From Trichosporon coremiiforme (taxonomy: Eukaryota; Basidiomycota; Tremellomycetes; Trichosporonales; Trichosporonaceae): a stretch of DNA of 64,000 nt. A program made the position numbers and the translations under genes. The stretch is taken from NCBI GenBank assembly GCA_039545355.1, contig BCJJ01000016.1, positions 372,001 to 436,000 on the forward strand, read 5' to 3'. Below the pieces are notes generated by a model. It ran no database searches. It was not told the DNA's origin and was given only the letters and a program-made list of their open reading frames with translations. This document shows, one piece after another, positions 41,016-53,088 of the stretch; position 1 is the stretch's first letter; every line of letters starts with the position of its first letter.

Positions 41016-43239
41016 TTAAAGGGCAAGACCCGCCTGGTCCATGCGCCAGAAGAGCCACGCCGTCGTGATCAGGAGGAGAATGCCAATTTTCCACCCGACC
41101 TTGTACGCGACGGCGTCCCAGTCCCACCTGCGGCCCCAGGTGAAGACCTTCCAGCCCGTAAGACCCTCGGGCGGGGGACGGAACGCTGGCTTTGGGCTCG
41201 CCGCCTTGCCTCTGAAGGGCCCCGGGGTAACGTCGCCCGGACTGCCCGATTCCTGGAGCACATTGCTCGTGACCCACATTTGAATGCTGCGCGAGCCGCC
41301 CGTGGTCACGCCAATGCAAATCCACGCGAGCAGCGGACGCGCCGGACCCAGGAACCAAAGCGTCAGGTAGGTTGCGGGCCAGCAGAGGCACTGCAGCGAG
41401 ACCAATCGTGTGATGGTCGATGGGAGGGAGTAGTAGCTCCGCCAGCGGTAGGTGAGGCCATTTGTGAGGTAGAAGCAAAAGTGGGCTGTGAGCATTGCCT
41501 GGGATGTTAGCAGGGAACAAGAAGAATGGGCTTACCCAAGCCATGGCGAGAAGCATGTCGCCGCGGTGCACGGGACGCTTTACGCCTTCTGTAATGTTGC
41601 CCTGAACTAGGCGGTCGAGCTGCTCGCGGCTAAAGTCGACGCCCCACGGCCACGGGTCCTCCCACAAGTAGCCGGTACAGAGGGCGTGGGCGAGGACGGC
41701 GCAGCCCCAGAGCGCGGGAACAATGGCGAGAAGACGCAGCCCGATTAGTGACGAGCGCTGGAAGCGCGCCTCAATGCTCGCGGCACGAATGTCGACGATT
41801 CTCGGGCTGTCCTCTTCACTGTGCGCGCTGTCAAAGACGAGACCGAGTGCTGCAGCCGAACGGGGCTGGCCGATGGGAAGCGATCGCTGCCGTCGCCGCG
41901 TGCGAGGGCTAAACGAGATTGATCCGCTCGACGGAGAGTCACCGTCCAGGTCGTCGTCTGCGTCCTCACTCCCCGTCATGCCGCCTGGCGGACTGTGGAG
42001 AACCGGCGACTCGGCATCAGAGCTTTCCTGACTGCTGTTTCCGCCCGTACCAGAGCCAGGCGTCCACGTTGTCAGAGGAGAGAGGTGTGGCGCAGGCTGG
42101 CGTGGCGAGTAGCGTGCCGAGCTGTAGGCATTCAGCGGCGTCGTGAGCGTCTGAGCGCGAATCGGCGGTGTCTTGCGTCCCTGGCTCCGTCGCCTGACGA
42201 CATTGCCCTCTGTGCGCGCAGCTTCGCGCCGACGCTCCTGGTCTTGCTGAGTCGCCCAGCGCTCCACCGCCTTCGACCGGAGTGCCTGCAAGTCGGGCTG
42301 AGAGCGGGATCGGTTTTGCTGCGCCCGAATGCGCCCCGGCACAAAAGTCGAGTCCGAGTCAACCTCGGTGTCGTCCGACGACGCATTGGACGCCTGCGAG
42401 CTGATGCGCGATGTCGCCGGTGCCATTGGGCGCCGCGCCTGCACTGACGGCACGGCGGGCTGCGGGTGCGACGGGCCGCGCACGCCCCCGGCCCCGTTTG
42501 CACCAGCTTGTCCGTGGGCGCCCATTGGAAAGCGCATCACGCCGCCCGGCTGCGCATTTGGCGACAGGCCCGGCCCCAATCCACGCAGCGCAATTTCGGG
42601 CGAGATGTTCACGCTACCGGCTAGCTGGTTTGGTGTGTGCATCAGTCGTGGGTCGCCGAGGCGATGCTGCTGTTGCTGCGGGGGCGGGAACGTGTTGGCG
42701 TGCAGGGGACTGTTTCCGTTTGGCAGATGAGATGGGTGTTGTTGTGATGGTGAGCCTGGCAGGCCAGTGTGCGCCTCTTGGCCAATGTCGAGGGGTTGAA
42801 TCGTGGTGAGCGGGCTAAGACCGGCCGTCTGCGCCTTGCCCATTGGCGACGACGGGGCAGACTTGGAGTTTCGTCCGTCACCAAACTGCGCGAGCTTGAT
42901 CGAGGAGAGGACGGGAGGGTGTGGCCCGTCTCCACTAATGCTGGTGAAGGTGGGAAGGGCATGCTGGCGGAGACGCGGAGACTGGCGGGGAGAGGGCGCA
43001 GACAGTTTTCGCTGGTGCGTCATGTGTTGCTGCTGCTGCTGCTGCTGTTGGAGCTGCTGCTGTTGGAGCTGCTGCGCCTGCTGGAGGAGGAGCGCCTGGT
43101 GGACCTGCTGCACTTGCTGAGCTTGTTGCTGCTGTTGCTGCGGGGTGGGAGTGATGGACGTTGGCTCGGTAGCGTACGGCAGGTCTGGCAGGATGGCCGC
43201 GCCTCCCGAGAAGGAGCGCGGACGAGCCTCAAACGACAT
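41016..43239 (-). CDS. EOS1: Eos1-family N-glycosylation membrane protein with polyQ extension
   Basis: Exons 43239-41536 and 41498-41016; 728 residues; 37-bp intron (41499-41535) with GTAAGC, GCTAAC and CCCAG. The last ~240 residues hold the multi-spanning domain: LIGLRLLAIVPALWGCAVLA, AMLTAHFCFYLTNGLTYRW, LQCLCWPATYLTLWFLG, and SIQMWVTSN, matching the conserved LTNGxTYRW, CWPATY and QxWVTSN blocks of Eos1. Eos1 is an ER membrane protein linked to N-glycosylation and oxidative-stress tolerance in yeast. The ~480-residue N-terminal part is low complexity: polyQ (with several 5-8 Gln runs), then Ser/Pro/Arg-rich. The conserved domain may be the only essential part; the start at 43239 is the first ATG of the open frame. 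Confidence 0.85.
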
Positions 43240-44442
43240 CTCAGAGCATGGCGCAGAAGCAGCGGGTCACGATGAAGCAAGACAGTGCGGTGTTGTAAAG
43301 ATTGAGCCGGCGACACGAGTGGACGGCGACACGAGTGGACGGCGAGAGATGAGTCCACTAGTCTGTCCGCCGTGCTTGGCAGAGTTCTCTAGAGGTAAGC
43401 GCAGATTGCGATGGGCAGTGGACGGTGCGGCACGATCTAGAGGAAGAGAGTGTTGTTGATCAAAAAGCTGCTCGTGTCGAAAGCAGTTGAGAGAGATCTG
43501 ATTCGAAATACGAGTCGGTGTGGAAGTAGGAGTGAGCAATGGTATGGAGGAGAGCCGAGTCGAGCTTGTGTGTGTGTCGCGGTTGCAGATGGGGCTGGGT
43601 TGCGGGGAAGTGTGCTGGTGATATGGCGATGACGCTGCTGTGTGGTAGTGGACGGGGAGGAACGACGAGGTCAGATGACAGGTGACTGGTAACTGGCGGT
43701 GACGGTGATGCCTTGGTGGATGGCGGTCCAAACCTGAAACAGTGCAGGTATGCGGAGTGCGGCGGCGATGGTGGTTGGCTGAGCTTGTCGAGCTTGTCGG
43801 GAGCTTCTTGGCGGGCGACTGGTGAAGTAGCAAGCTTTGCTCAATGGAAAGGGGAGGTGTTGAGCGTATAGGCGAGACGACGAGTTAACGCTAGAGTATA
43901 CGATCGCGGTGAGGAACAGGTGGACAGGTACGCGGGGTGAGCTGCGGGGCAGGTCTTTTGGACCTGCACAATGAGGCTAGCCGAGAACTCGAGGGCACCA
44001 ACGACGAGCATCATTTGTACCGCATACGGCAGTTGACACTCAGGCACGCATTCGCTTCAACCTCCACCCAACCCACCTCCACCCAGCCACGCATCAGACA
44101 TCAGACACATGTGTAACTCTTTAATCACTCGCTTCCATACTCTCGGCACAAGTCCTATACGCTCAACGTCACAGACACCAGTTTCACTCGCAACGACCAA
44201 CCGACAAACTCTGGCGTGATCGACTAGGCGTCTGCGGGTCCAACACGTTCGCAATTCAATCGTTGGTCTGCCTCGGAGGAGCACCTGTACCGCCGTGAGC
44301 TCGGGCAACTCGGCGCCACCTAGATCCATCCCTCAACGGGTTGCTGCGCGCATTAGCCAGATCTCGATCCCACTCAAACCTCACGTGCGAGGTGAAACGG
44401 CCATAGCCCACACACCACTCGCACCAAGCACCTTTGGCCACT
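43240..44442. promoter_or_regulatory. Divergent region between EOS1 and SNF8
   Basis: About 1.2 kb between divergent genes, with A/C/T-rich leader-like sequence on the minus strand before EOS1. No gene recognised. Confidence 0.45.
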
Positions 44443-45189
44443 ATGCGAAAAGGGGCGGGCATCTCAGCCTTGCAGCGACACACGGCCACGGCCAGTTCCT
44501 ACTCGGCGCTCTCCTCGACCCTCTCAAGCCAACAACTGACCTCGCTCGAAACCTCTCTCGCATCCTTTCGCGACGAGCTCTCGCGCTTTGCGGCCCAGCA
44601 CGGCGCCGACATACGCCGCGACCCCGCCTTTCGGCACCAGTTTCAGCGCATGTGCGCCGCAATCGGCATTGATCCCCTTGCAGCGAGCGGGTCTGCGAAG
44701 CCGTCCTGGTTTGCCGACAGCTTGGGGTTGAGGGAGTGGACCTGTGCATTGGCCCTGCAGGTCGTGGACGTGTGTGTCTCGACGAGGGAACGGAATGGGG
44801 GCGTAATAGAGTTGGGCGAGTTGACGCAACGCGTGAGGAAGATGCGGGATACGGGCGCTGTGACGGAGGAGATTACGGAGGAGGACGTGCGCAAGGCCAT
44901 CGATACCCTCGAACCCCTCCATGCTGGGTATCGGGTCACGGAGGCGGGCGGGGTGACTTATGTCCGCACCGTGCCGCGGGAACTGGATACGGACCAGAGC
45001 ATGCTCCTCGTCCTTGCTTCTGAGACTGGAGGGCCGCTCACGGCCGGAGGCATACAGGAGAAGACGGGGTGGAGCCGGGTACGCGCCGAGACGGCGCTGG
45101 GCGACTGTGTCATGCGCGAGGGCATGGGGTGGGTCGACGATGTGGACGGCAGCGTGTGGCTCGTGGCTGCTGTGGATTTTGAGGATTAG
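44443..45189 (+). CDS. SNF8: ESCRT-II subunit Snf8/Vps22
   Basis: Single exon, 248 residues, start MRKGAGISALQR. The basic MRxGxGIxAxxR beginning is the hallmark of Snf8/EAP30. The following helical region contains LSRFAAQHGADIRRDPAFRHQFQRMCAAIGIDPLA, matching the family's fHkkyg.dI..dP.FR..F..mc..iGvDPLa pattern. Two winged-helix domains follow (GGVIELGELTQRVRK; TAGGIQEKTGWSRVRAETAL). It acts in ESCRT-II on endosomes, sorting ubiquitinated cargo and nucleating ESCRT-III; in the nucleus relatives can bind elongation factors. Length is normal for the family. Confidence 0.94.
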   Translation: MRKGAGISALQRHTATASSYSALSSTLSSQQLTSLETSLASFRDELSRFAAQHGADIRRDPAFRHQFQRMCAAIGIDPLAASGSAKPSWFADSLGLREWTCALALQVVDVCVSTRERNGGVIELGELTQRVRKMRDTGAVTEEITEEDVRKAIDTLEPLHAGYRVTEAGGVTYVRTVPRELDTDQSMLLVLASETGGPLTAGGIQEKTGWSRVRAETALGDCVMREGMGWVDDVDGSVWLVAAVDFED

Positions 45190-45280
45190 TAGACTTCTTT
45201 CTTGGTTGTATGACATACTCTTTTTATTCAGATCATCAAGTCCTGCATGCATCACTGTACAAAATTCTACAATCTTCAAA

Positions 45281-48200
45281 TCAATAGCCGAATGGGTTCT
45301 GCTGCTGCTGCTGCATGTACGGGTTGTAGCCCGTCATTTGGGGGCCCATGCCCATCATGCCCGTCTGCTGCATGCCCATGCCCATGTTGTTGCCCACCAT
45401 GCCGGTGGGCTGCATCATCATGCCCGTCTGCATGGGCTGCTGCATGCTCCCGTTGTAGCCAGTCGTGAGGGGCCGCAGCGCATCGTACTTGTTCGACGGC
45501 TGGGGATTCTCATTCTCGTTCTTGCTGAAGTCGGTCCGCTTCATGGCCGAGAAGATGTTTGACGGCGCAAACTGGTCACCAGAGCCAGACTGCTGCTGCT
45601 GCGGCATGCTTGGCGGCGGCGCCTGCATGCTCGCGACCGCGTTGAAGGACGTGTTCTGCTGCTGCTGGAAGCCAGGGAAGCCAGTATAGGCGGGCTGCAT
45701 TGGCTGCTGGCCAAAGCCACCGGGGGACATGCCCGGGGCGGACATTGGAGACATGTAGCCCGTCTGCTGGGGCATCATGTTGTTCGCCGTCTGGTGCGTA
45801 GGCACGAAGCCCGTCCGCGCCGGCTGGAGCGGGTTCAGGAGAGCCTCGTTGGAGGCGACCGGCGCAAGCGGGCCGCGAGGTCCGTTCATCGCCGTCATTT
45901 GAGGCTGCAGCTGCTGTTGCTGTTGCTGCTGCTGCTGGAGCTGGCTCATGGGTGTCGAGGTGTTGCCCGCACCGAGGCCATAGGCCGACGGAGGCGGCAT
46001 GTTGCTCGCCTGGCGCTGCAGGTCGGCGCGACCGGCGACGCCAGCCTGGGCAGCCTCGGCCATTTCGCTGCCTCCCGGGGGAGGGCCGGTAGCGGCAGGG
46101 CGCATGGACTGGATTTGCGCGAGCAGAGCATCCGTGCTGTTCCCCTTGGCAGCTGCGGGCGCGGGCGAGGGCGTCGAGACGGGAGGAGGAGCGGGCGACG
46201 CAGGCTTTGCGGTAGGCTTAATCGTCCATGCGTCGTCGTCAAAGCTAAACTTAGGCTTGGGCGGCTCCTCCTTTAGCAGGTCAACCTCCTTCTCGGGCGG
46301 CGCAGGAGGGGGAGGCGTCGGCGCTGCCGGGGGCGGCGACGGTTTGCGCACGGGCTCAGAGGGAGCAGGCGAAATCGAAGTCTTTGCCAGCTGCTCGGTG
46401 GCCGCGGTAAGGGCAGCGCCATCAACCGAGTCGGCTCCAGCAGTGTTTTTGCGCTCTGGTCGTCCGCGACGAGTATTGTTGGCGAGCTTGCCGTCGGGGC
46501 CGGTGAACAGTCCGGGTGCGGGGGCAGCCGGCGCCTTGCCAGCATTCTCCTGCTCCTGCAGTTTGCGGGCGTATTCCTCGTCCTGGTCAATCTGGCTCTG
46601 CTGCTCGGGCGTCTTCTTGCCATACTTGGCCTGGATAGCCTTGCGAACGCGAATCACGTCACCCTCGCGGAGGCCGAGCGACCGCATGGTGGGAGCGTCG
46701 AGGTCACCGAGAATTGACTCGTCGATGCGGTCGCGGTCAAAGTTTGAGGCATAGCGCGTGCAGTCGTCCACGTCACAGCCGGCCTCGAGGAAGAATGCAA
46801 ACCAGTCAAAGTGCTGCTTGGGTGGACGCTGCGAACGCTCTCGGCGGTGGTGCGACTCGTAGCTGACCTGCTGGGAAGGTCGGCGCGGCTGAGTCTTGGC
46901 GAGAGGAACATCGTCGTCGTCGACGGGAGGCGCAGAAGAGCGGTGCTTTTCCCGACGAGCCAGGTGCTTTCTGATCATGCCGGCGTCCTCGTGCGACATC
47001 TTCTCGATCGGAACTTCGATGATGACGCCATTCATCTTGTGCAGGCGGAGCTTGTTGCCGTTCATACCGAGGAACTCGGCTTCAACCTTGAACTGGCCCG
47101 TTCGGTCGCTCCACACGCGAGTTCGCGAGGGGTTTGGCTTTGGACGGTTATTCTCGCTGGGAGGACGCTCCGGGGCACCCTTGTTCTTGCCGCTGGGGAG
47201 GTTGCGGGCAGCGACCTCCACATCCTGGGCTGACGGGCGCTTGCTAACCTTGGGCGGCTCCATGCGGCGAGCAGCCTCGCGTCTGTCTGTCAGCTTGGGG
47301 TCGCAAAATCATATGCTAGCCATACTCACCGCTTGGCAGCCTCCATCTCGCGGGTGCGGCGCTCCTCGTCCTGGTGCGCCTGGAGGGCACGCTCACGCTT
47401 GGAACGCTCCTCACGCTCGACCTGCTCGGCAATGGCACGGTCAGCAGCCTCCTGGGCTTCACGTTCCCGAGCCGCAGCTTCGATGGCGCGGCGTTGCTCC
47501 TCGGCCTTTCGTGCCTGCTCTTCGCGCTGAGCCTCGGCTGCCGCGGCCGCTTGAGCGTGTCCATTCTGAGCGGGGCTCGCGGCAGCGGCACCGCCCTCTG
47601 CGATCTCAACGTACTGAGCCGGCACGACACCCTCCTGGCCGCGGGAGTTGCGGACCAGCCACCACTCGTCATTCTCCTTCTCAACAATGGTGAGGTTCTC
47701 GCCTTCAGACACAGTGAGTTCGTCGTCACCACCAGCTTCAAAGTCGTAAAGAACCACACAGGTCTCCTCACCAGCAGCTGGCGCAGCAACAGCCGGGGCA
47801 GCGTCCTCGGCCCAACGCACCGACTTGGCCTCTGCGGGAGGAGACACATTGTCGTCCTCCTCGGATGAGACTCCGCTGCCAGCGTTGGAGGACACTTGAA
47901 GAGTCTCGCCCGTCGCCTCCTTGCTTTGCCTGAGCTTGGCGATGACCTCTTCCGCAACTCCCGGCGACCCAGTGTTGAACACGAGCGGCTGACCAAGAGT
48001 GGCGATGGCGAGGTTGAGGACTTTGGACGACGTTCGCTCGACGTACGTGAGGTCCTCGATGGGGAACTGCTTCACTGGAGACTGTCTGTCAGTTCCACAC
48101 AGGTCGGTCAACTCACCTTGTCCATCTCCGAGGCGAAGAAGATCGCACCGTTGCCAACGCTGAGAGTGCCCTTCTTCTTTAGGCTACCCTCAACCTCCGA

Positions 48201-48853
48201 GATCGACCACATCTCCAGCTTGTCCTGACGCTTGAGCTCGCGCTGGTGCTCCGCGGAAGCCGCACGCTCCTCCTCGGCTGCACGTTGCGCCTCGACCTCT
48301 GCAGCCGATGCGGAAGCGCCCTCGACTTCCACCTCATTCGCTGCCTCCAGGGGCTCGCAATAGTTCTTGGGGACAAAGCCCAGTCGCTCGTCCCCACCCT
48401 CTACCCGCACGAGCAGCCACTCGTCCTCCTCGGAAAACACTTGCAGGGCGTCGTCTTCCGCCATCGACAGCTCCTCGGGGGACGTTGACTCATATTCGTA
48501 CAGGGCACGGGTCGAGTTGATTGGGGGAATCTGTCCGTTAGCTCGACGCTTCCCCGCCGCTAACGCACCTCTTCAACGTAAGTGCAGGGAATCAATCCGA
48601 TAGCTCCCTCGGCACCTCCGTCCTCCTTAAGCTTAGCCTTCCACCATCTGAATGACAAGACGTTTCCAAACACGCGTGGTGAAGCGGGGAAGCAATGTCA
48701 GCTCGAGTTTTATAGAACAGCACAATGGCCCACTCACTCGTCGTCGCCCTTCTCGATGATGTACAAGACCTGATCCTCCTTGAATGAAATCTCGTCTTCT
48801 GGGTCCTGGGCTGCATAGTCGTACAGCGCCTTCACGACGGCGACGTAGGCCAT
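45281..48853 (-). CDS. SLA1: Endocytic actin-patch adaptor Sla1
   Basis: Exons 48853-48738, 48647-48569, 48530-48117, 48081-47330, 47282-45281 give 1,120 residues; introns 90, 38, 35 and 47 bp. Domain order: SH3-1 (1-65, ALYDYAAQDPEDEISF), SH3-2 (about 70-130, ALYEYESTSPEELS), a Sla1-specific region, SH3-3 (about 308-355, VVLYDFEAGGDDELTV). A charged coiled coil (EREAQEAADRAIAEQVERE) follows. Then SHD1 (about 505-560, RVWSDRTGQFKVEAEF), which binds NPFxD signals, and a SAM-like SHD2 (about 611-672, FDWFAFFLEAGCDVDDCTRY). The tail is Gln/Met/Pro-rich with repeated QQTGY/QPTG motifs, the expected Prk/Ark kinase targets, ending NPFGY. It links cargo and clathrin to Las17 and Pan1-End3 at actin patches. 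Confidence 0.94.
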
Positions 48854-49326
48854 GGCGCCAAAGTGATGTGTTGATGTCTAGTGGTGTTGAAGTGGGCGGT
48901 GCAAGCGCGCGCGGTCGGGTAAGAACGATGGGTATGGTATAGCTGAATGCGAATGCGAGAGTGGAAGCGGTGTACAACGGCCCAAGGAACGAACGAGCTC
49001 GAGAAGAAAATGTTGGTGATAAGAGAGAGTGAACTCAATGTGCGAGGCCTGGCGTCCGGCAGCGTGTGCGCTGGCCGTCGACGCACGAACCGAGCACAGC
49101 ACCAGTGACATGACACCACCGCGATTGCCCTAAGAGTGGGGGTCGAATACGCCACACACGTGGTTCTCCCCGCCCCCCGCGTCCGCGCCAAGAACCGCAA
49201 GCGGCAGGCGGAGTCACCTTCCCTGCGCGCCTCTATGACGCTGGCCCGTTGCGATCTGCATGTTGTCCGGCCGATCCAAATAATACATGCTCCTCTGTCC
49301 TCGTCACTCTTGTCACCGCCGTCGCC
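48854..49326. promoter_or_regulatory. Divergent promoter region (SLA1 / RMD1-like)
   Basis: About 470 bases shared by SLA1 and the RMD1-like gene. No specific element assigned. Confidence 0.45.
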
Positions 49327-51440
49327 ATGTCTAGGCCAAATCAATCCCGGCCGCTGGGAAAGAGTCCCAAACCCGCCCCGCCCGTCCCAAACGCGCCGGG
49401 TGCTACTGGCGGGCCTATACCCCGTCGATCGGCGGGAACGCTGCCTGGCATTGCCCGTACAGCCTCGACACTTCGACAACTGTCTTCGTCACCCGGCGGC
49501 CCTAATACGCTCGCCTCGTTGCCGGCACACCTTCGCAATCTGTCTGCCCCCAAAGTACCGTCGCCACTGGGGCAAGGCACGCCGGGCCGCGCCATTCGGC
49601 AGTCCTTTCCAGCTCGTACTTCGAAGACGACGGAGAAGCATGTCTTTCTGCCCGAAGATCCCCAGCTGGCGCCCCTTCCACCTGGAAGAGGTTCAGGCGT
49701 CGAACCTCCACAGCGATCGGGAAGACCGCGGTCGCAGTCTTCTAGCAGTCTGACCCACCATGGTTCCTCCTCTCAGCTGTCGCGAAGTCAACAGCAGAGC
49801 CTGAACCCATATGACGAGCAGAGTGACGCTGAAAGGATGACGAAACGCGAAAGGCAGGAGAACGGCCTACCGCGACTCACGGCCTACAACACAGCAGAGG
49901 GCTATCGGCTCAAGCTGCTACAAGCCTTCCTCAAACGAGAACATGGTGTTGGAGTCGTTCGAGTGTTTGACGATTGCGTTTATGCCGTGAGTTGCGATGC
50001 GTCCGCCGAATGCTAACAACAGGTTTATAACTTGCCGCTTCTGCCCGGGTACGGTGCTGGAACGCGAGTCCGGTCTTCTCCAACTGTCAGATCCCCTGGC
50101 GGAACGTCCATGATGGAACAAATGACGCAGGCGGAAGAAGCCGGCTACGACGATGAATACTTCCCCGTCGTGCCCGAAGAATCTGCCCCACCCGTCACTG
50201 CTCCTCACGACCCCTCGGAATACATTCTCAGCCACTCGCCTCCTGAGCTCATGCCGATTCAGGAGGTAGACATGTCCATGGAGACCATCATGGAGCAACC
50301 ATCGAAGGAGACCGACGACCCTACCTCGCCAACTTCGGCCACGTCGAGTGAGGGGCAGCAAGCGGGGACTAGCTTGTCTCCGCCCTCTGACATGTCCTCG
50401 TTCAAGCGACCGGAACAGCAGCAGGGTGAAGAGGAACGCCAGGGTGTTCACATCCCTGGAACTCACATGTCGCCGACTCACCCCGGCTTCCTGGAGCATG
50501 TTCCCTCATCCGCCCTCTCTCCTTCCGAGTTGCATCGTTCGTCTCGCAGGCGGTATCCTTCGCCCACAAAACGCCGTCGCGATCGTTCGCAGAACCAGGT
50601 TGCCGAGGCTGTCTTCTTCTCATACGGCGTCAGCGTCTTCTTCGGCTTCCAGGCCGACGAGGAGCGCGAAATCATGGCTGATTGCGAAGCCGCTGGCGTC
50701 TGGCAGCAGGGCCTCGACGGGGACGACTGGGAGATTGAGGAGTTCCACTATATTGTAAGGTTACGCTGCCGACCAATGCTGACGCTCCTCAGTATGATGA
50801 CGACGCCGAGTCGCCCCGCATCTACAACGACATGTTCAGTGAGTATAGCTGTTACCGTCTCTTCGTGAACCAGCTGACGACAGCGTTCAAATCTCGTTCA
50901 CATCTGTTCAAGCTGTCGCTTGCGCATGCCATCGCACAGTCGACCAAGCTGTCCGTGTTTGAAAGCGCGATGCAGGAGTCTCTTGAGCTCACCTCGACAT
51001 TCCCAAAGGAGCTCAGCACGACGGGTCATCTGCAAATGAACCGTATCGAGGCGCTCAAGATGACGGGCCGTCTGTTCAAGCTGCGCATGGACGTGAACCT
51101 CATTAGCGGCGTGCTCGACACGCCCGAGCTGTTTTGGTCGGAAGCGTCCCTGTACCCCCTGTACGAGGCAATCAACCAGTACCTCGAGATTGGGCCGCGA
51201 GTGCAGGTGCTCAATGATCGTCTGTCCGTTGTGGGCGACCTGCTGGAAATCATTCACGATTACATCGACCAGCGTGCGACGCACCGAATCACGTGGATCA
51301 TCATCTGGCTTATCGTGGTTGCGTGCATTGTCGCATTCGGCGAAGTGCTCGCCCGACTGGTGTTCCATTCGATGCCGAGGAACAATGGCGAGTCTATGCT
51401 GATCCGTGCGACTCGGGCCGTTCTCGGCGTTCAGAAGTGA
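49327..51440 (+). CDS. RMD1: RMD1/Sif2-type DUF155 protein
   Basis: Exons 49327-49986, 50023-50754, 50793-50838, 50884-51440; 664 residues; introns 36, 38 and 45 bp. The third exon is only 46 bp. The N-terminal ~150 residues are Ser/Pro-rich. The conserved DUF155 core includes YNTAEGYRLKLLQAFLK, then VAEAVFFSYGVSVFFGFQADEE, and LSLAHAIAQSTKLSVFES... ETLELT-like, KMTGRLFKLRMDVNLISGVLDTPELFW, and VLNDRLSVVGDLLEIIHDYI. A C-terminal hydrophobic helix (WIIIWLIVVACIVAFGEVLA) anchors it. Yeast Rmd1/Rmd8 are implicated in sporulation and microtubule attachment; human RMND1 is mitochondrial. A Pro/Ser/Glu insert (about residues 250-400) splits the conserved domain. Cellular role here is inferred only. 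Confidence 0.9.
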
Positions 51441-52656
51441 AGGCCGCCCTGCACCCTGCCGAGAGGGGCGAGGTCGGGGGTCTACGGCCGCCGGCTGCCG
51501 GATGGTATCGTTGTAGCTACTTTTGCATTCAACCATCAAGTGTGACACGATGTATAATGCCTATCTTTATCAGTTGAGTTGGTTTCGCAGACATGGGTTT
51601 CAAAGAAAGCGAGAGGCGGCGTACTCCCCTCGCCGTGCGATGGTGGTTGAGCAATCAAGTGAAGCTAATGCATTCAACGGGCTCGCTGCACGTTGAATCT
51701 CGGGATGAAACGAGAATTACGTGAGATCAAGCTGTCGCAGGCGCGTCACCCACACGTGGAGTCAGTGTGAGGGGAGAACCAGGAAGAGGATAAGATTTAG
51801 AACGGGAAGGGGTGTGAATGAGTCTCGAGCACCATGGGCCTCGCAGCTGAGACGACTCCTTAAACTCTTCTCCTTGCACTTCCCCTGTTCCCCTACCCAC
51901 AACAATCCGGGCCACCAAACCCACCATGCACCACGCATCGCTTGAGTGTAAAGTGTACCTCGAGCGTTCAACGATTGACGACGTACCCACGGTGTGGAAT
52001 CCTTTGGGGGTGGGAGGGAGGGGGGAACAGGGGCTCAGGACTGCGCCCCCCCGCCGCTTTGCCCTGCCTTGGCCCGGGTCATCAGGCCAGTCCTGCAGTC
52101 CGGACCTGACACGAGGACGCTCATGAGCAAGTGCGTCACCGTCACTGTCGTGCCTTTTGTCGCACGTCGCGTCCCAGACTGGGTTCATGGGAGCTCTCGC
52201 GCAGTTCACTTTCCTCACCATACCCAAGGATCTGACAATCGTGAGCAGCTGTCCGTGATTGCCAGGGCGATCAGTTCCTGGCAGCCTGGCATGCCCAATC
52301 TGTGTGATCCTGCGACCTGATATGGCTTACGACCACCTTTAGTCCTGGGCATCGCCCAAGGGCACGGGCTTCACGCCGACGACGCACAGGTGCTGTTCTC
52401 GGCGTCCGCGCACATGTCGCGCCCTCAACTCTTGGTGTGCACCTCCGCTACATAAGACTAGAGTTTGTGCCTTATCTACAACCGTCTTCCTCGCTCTTCT
52501 CTAAACACTACTTGCACAGCTACTACTTCACCGTCGGATCAGCCCAAGACGACGTCTTCGCTCTCTCTCTAGCCGGCCATTATCGCATCCAACTACAAGA
52601 CGTGAGTGCCGACTTTCGCAACCCAGCTGACGTCCGAAAGATTCCCTTCCTTCGAC
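51441..52656. other. Gene-free region, 5' flank of the secreted protein
   Basis: About 1.2 kb. Near the right end is a likely 39-bp 5' leader intron (52602-52640: GTGAGT ... GCTGAC ... GAAAG) 16 bases before the start codon. Otherwise nothing recognised. Confidence 0.5.
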
Positions 52657-53088
52657 ATGATTCTTCCTTCCCTTCTCTTGCTCGGCGTTGCGGCGGCTGT
52701 GCCCCTCTCTGCCGAGAACTACGACTTCAGCGTGCGGTGCGAGCACGGCCCCTCCTCCGCCTCAGTCTCCCACGCTGGGGAGCCGGATACTGGCTGTGTG
52801 AACGTCGGTGCCGTGGGAGGTTGCTTCTCCTCGTGCCAGGCGCTGGCACACGACGCCTGGCAATGGGGCGCTGGCTGCAAGATGTACGTCTTCGCAGAGC
52901 GAGACTGCGGGGGCGACTACAGCTCGGTCGAGCTCTGGACGCCCCGCCCCGACTTTGAGCACCTCGCCGGACCATTGATGAAGCTGCCCTCAGAAGGTTG
53001 TGTGCGCTCCTACTCGGTCCACTGCCCCATGGGCAGCGTTCGCTGGCCAAACGGCGTCAAATCTGGCCTAGCACTCGTCATTCAGTAA
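52657..53088 (+). CDS. Small secreted Cys-rich protein
   Basis: 143 residues from the ATG at 52657. The start MILPSLLLLGVAAAVPLSA is a clear signal peptide. The mature part has eight Cys (RCEHG, GCVNVG, GGCFSSC, GCKMY, RDCGG, EGCVRS, HCPMG). The pattern CKMYVFAERDCGGDYSSVELW is reminiscent of small beta-strand, crystallin-like or effector-like secreted proteins. A longer frame opens 51 bases upstream, but it would bury the signal peptide. The upstream segment also fits a 5' leader intron. Secretion is well supported; function is unknown. Confidence 0.78.
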   Translation: MILPSLLLLGVAAAVPLSAENYDFSVRCEHGPSSASVSHAGEPDTGCVNVGAVGGCFSSCQALAHDAWQWGAGCKMYVFAERDCGGDYSSVELWTPRPDFEHLAGPLMKLPSEGCVRSYSVHCPMGSVRWPNGVKSGLALVIQ

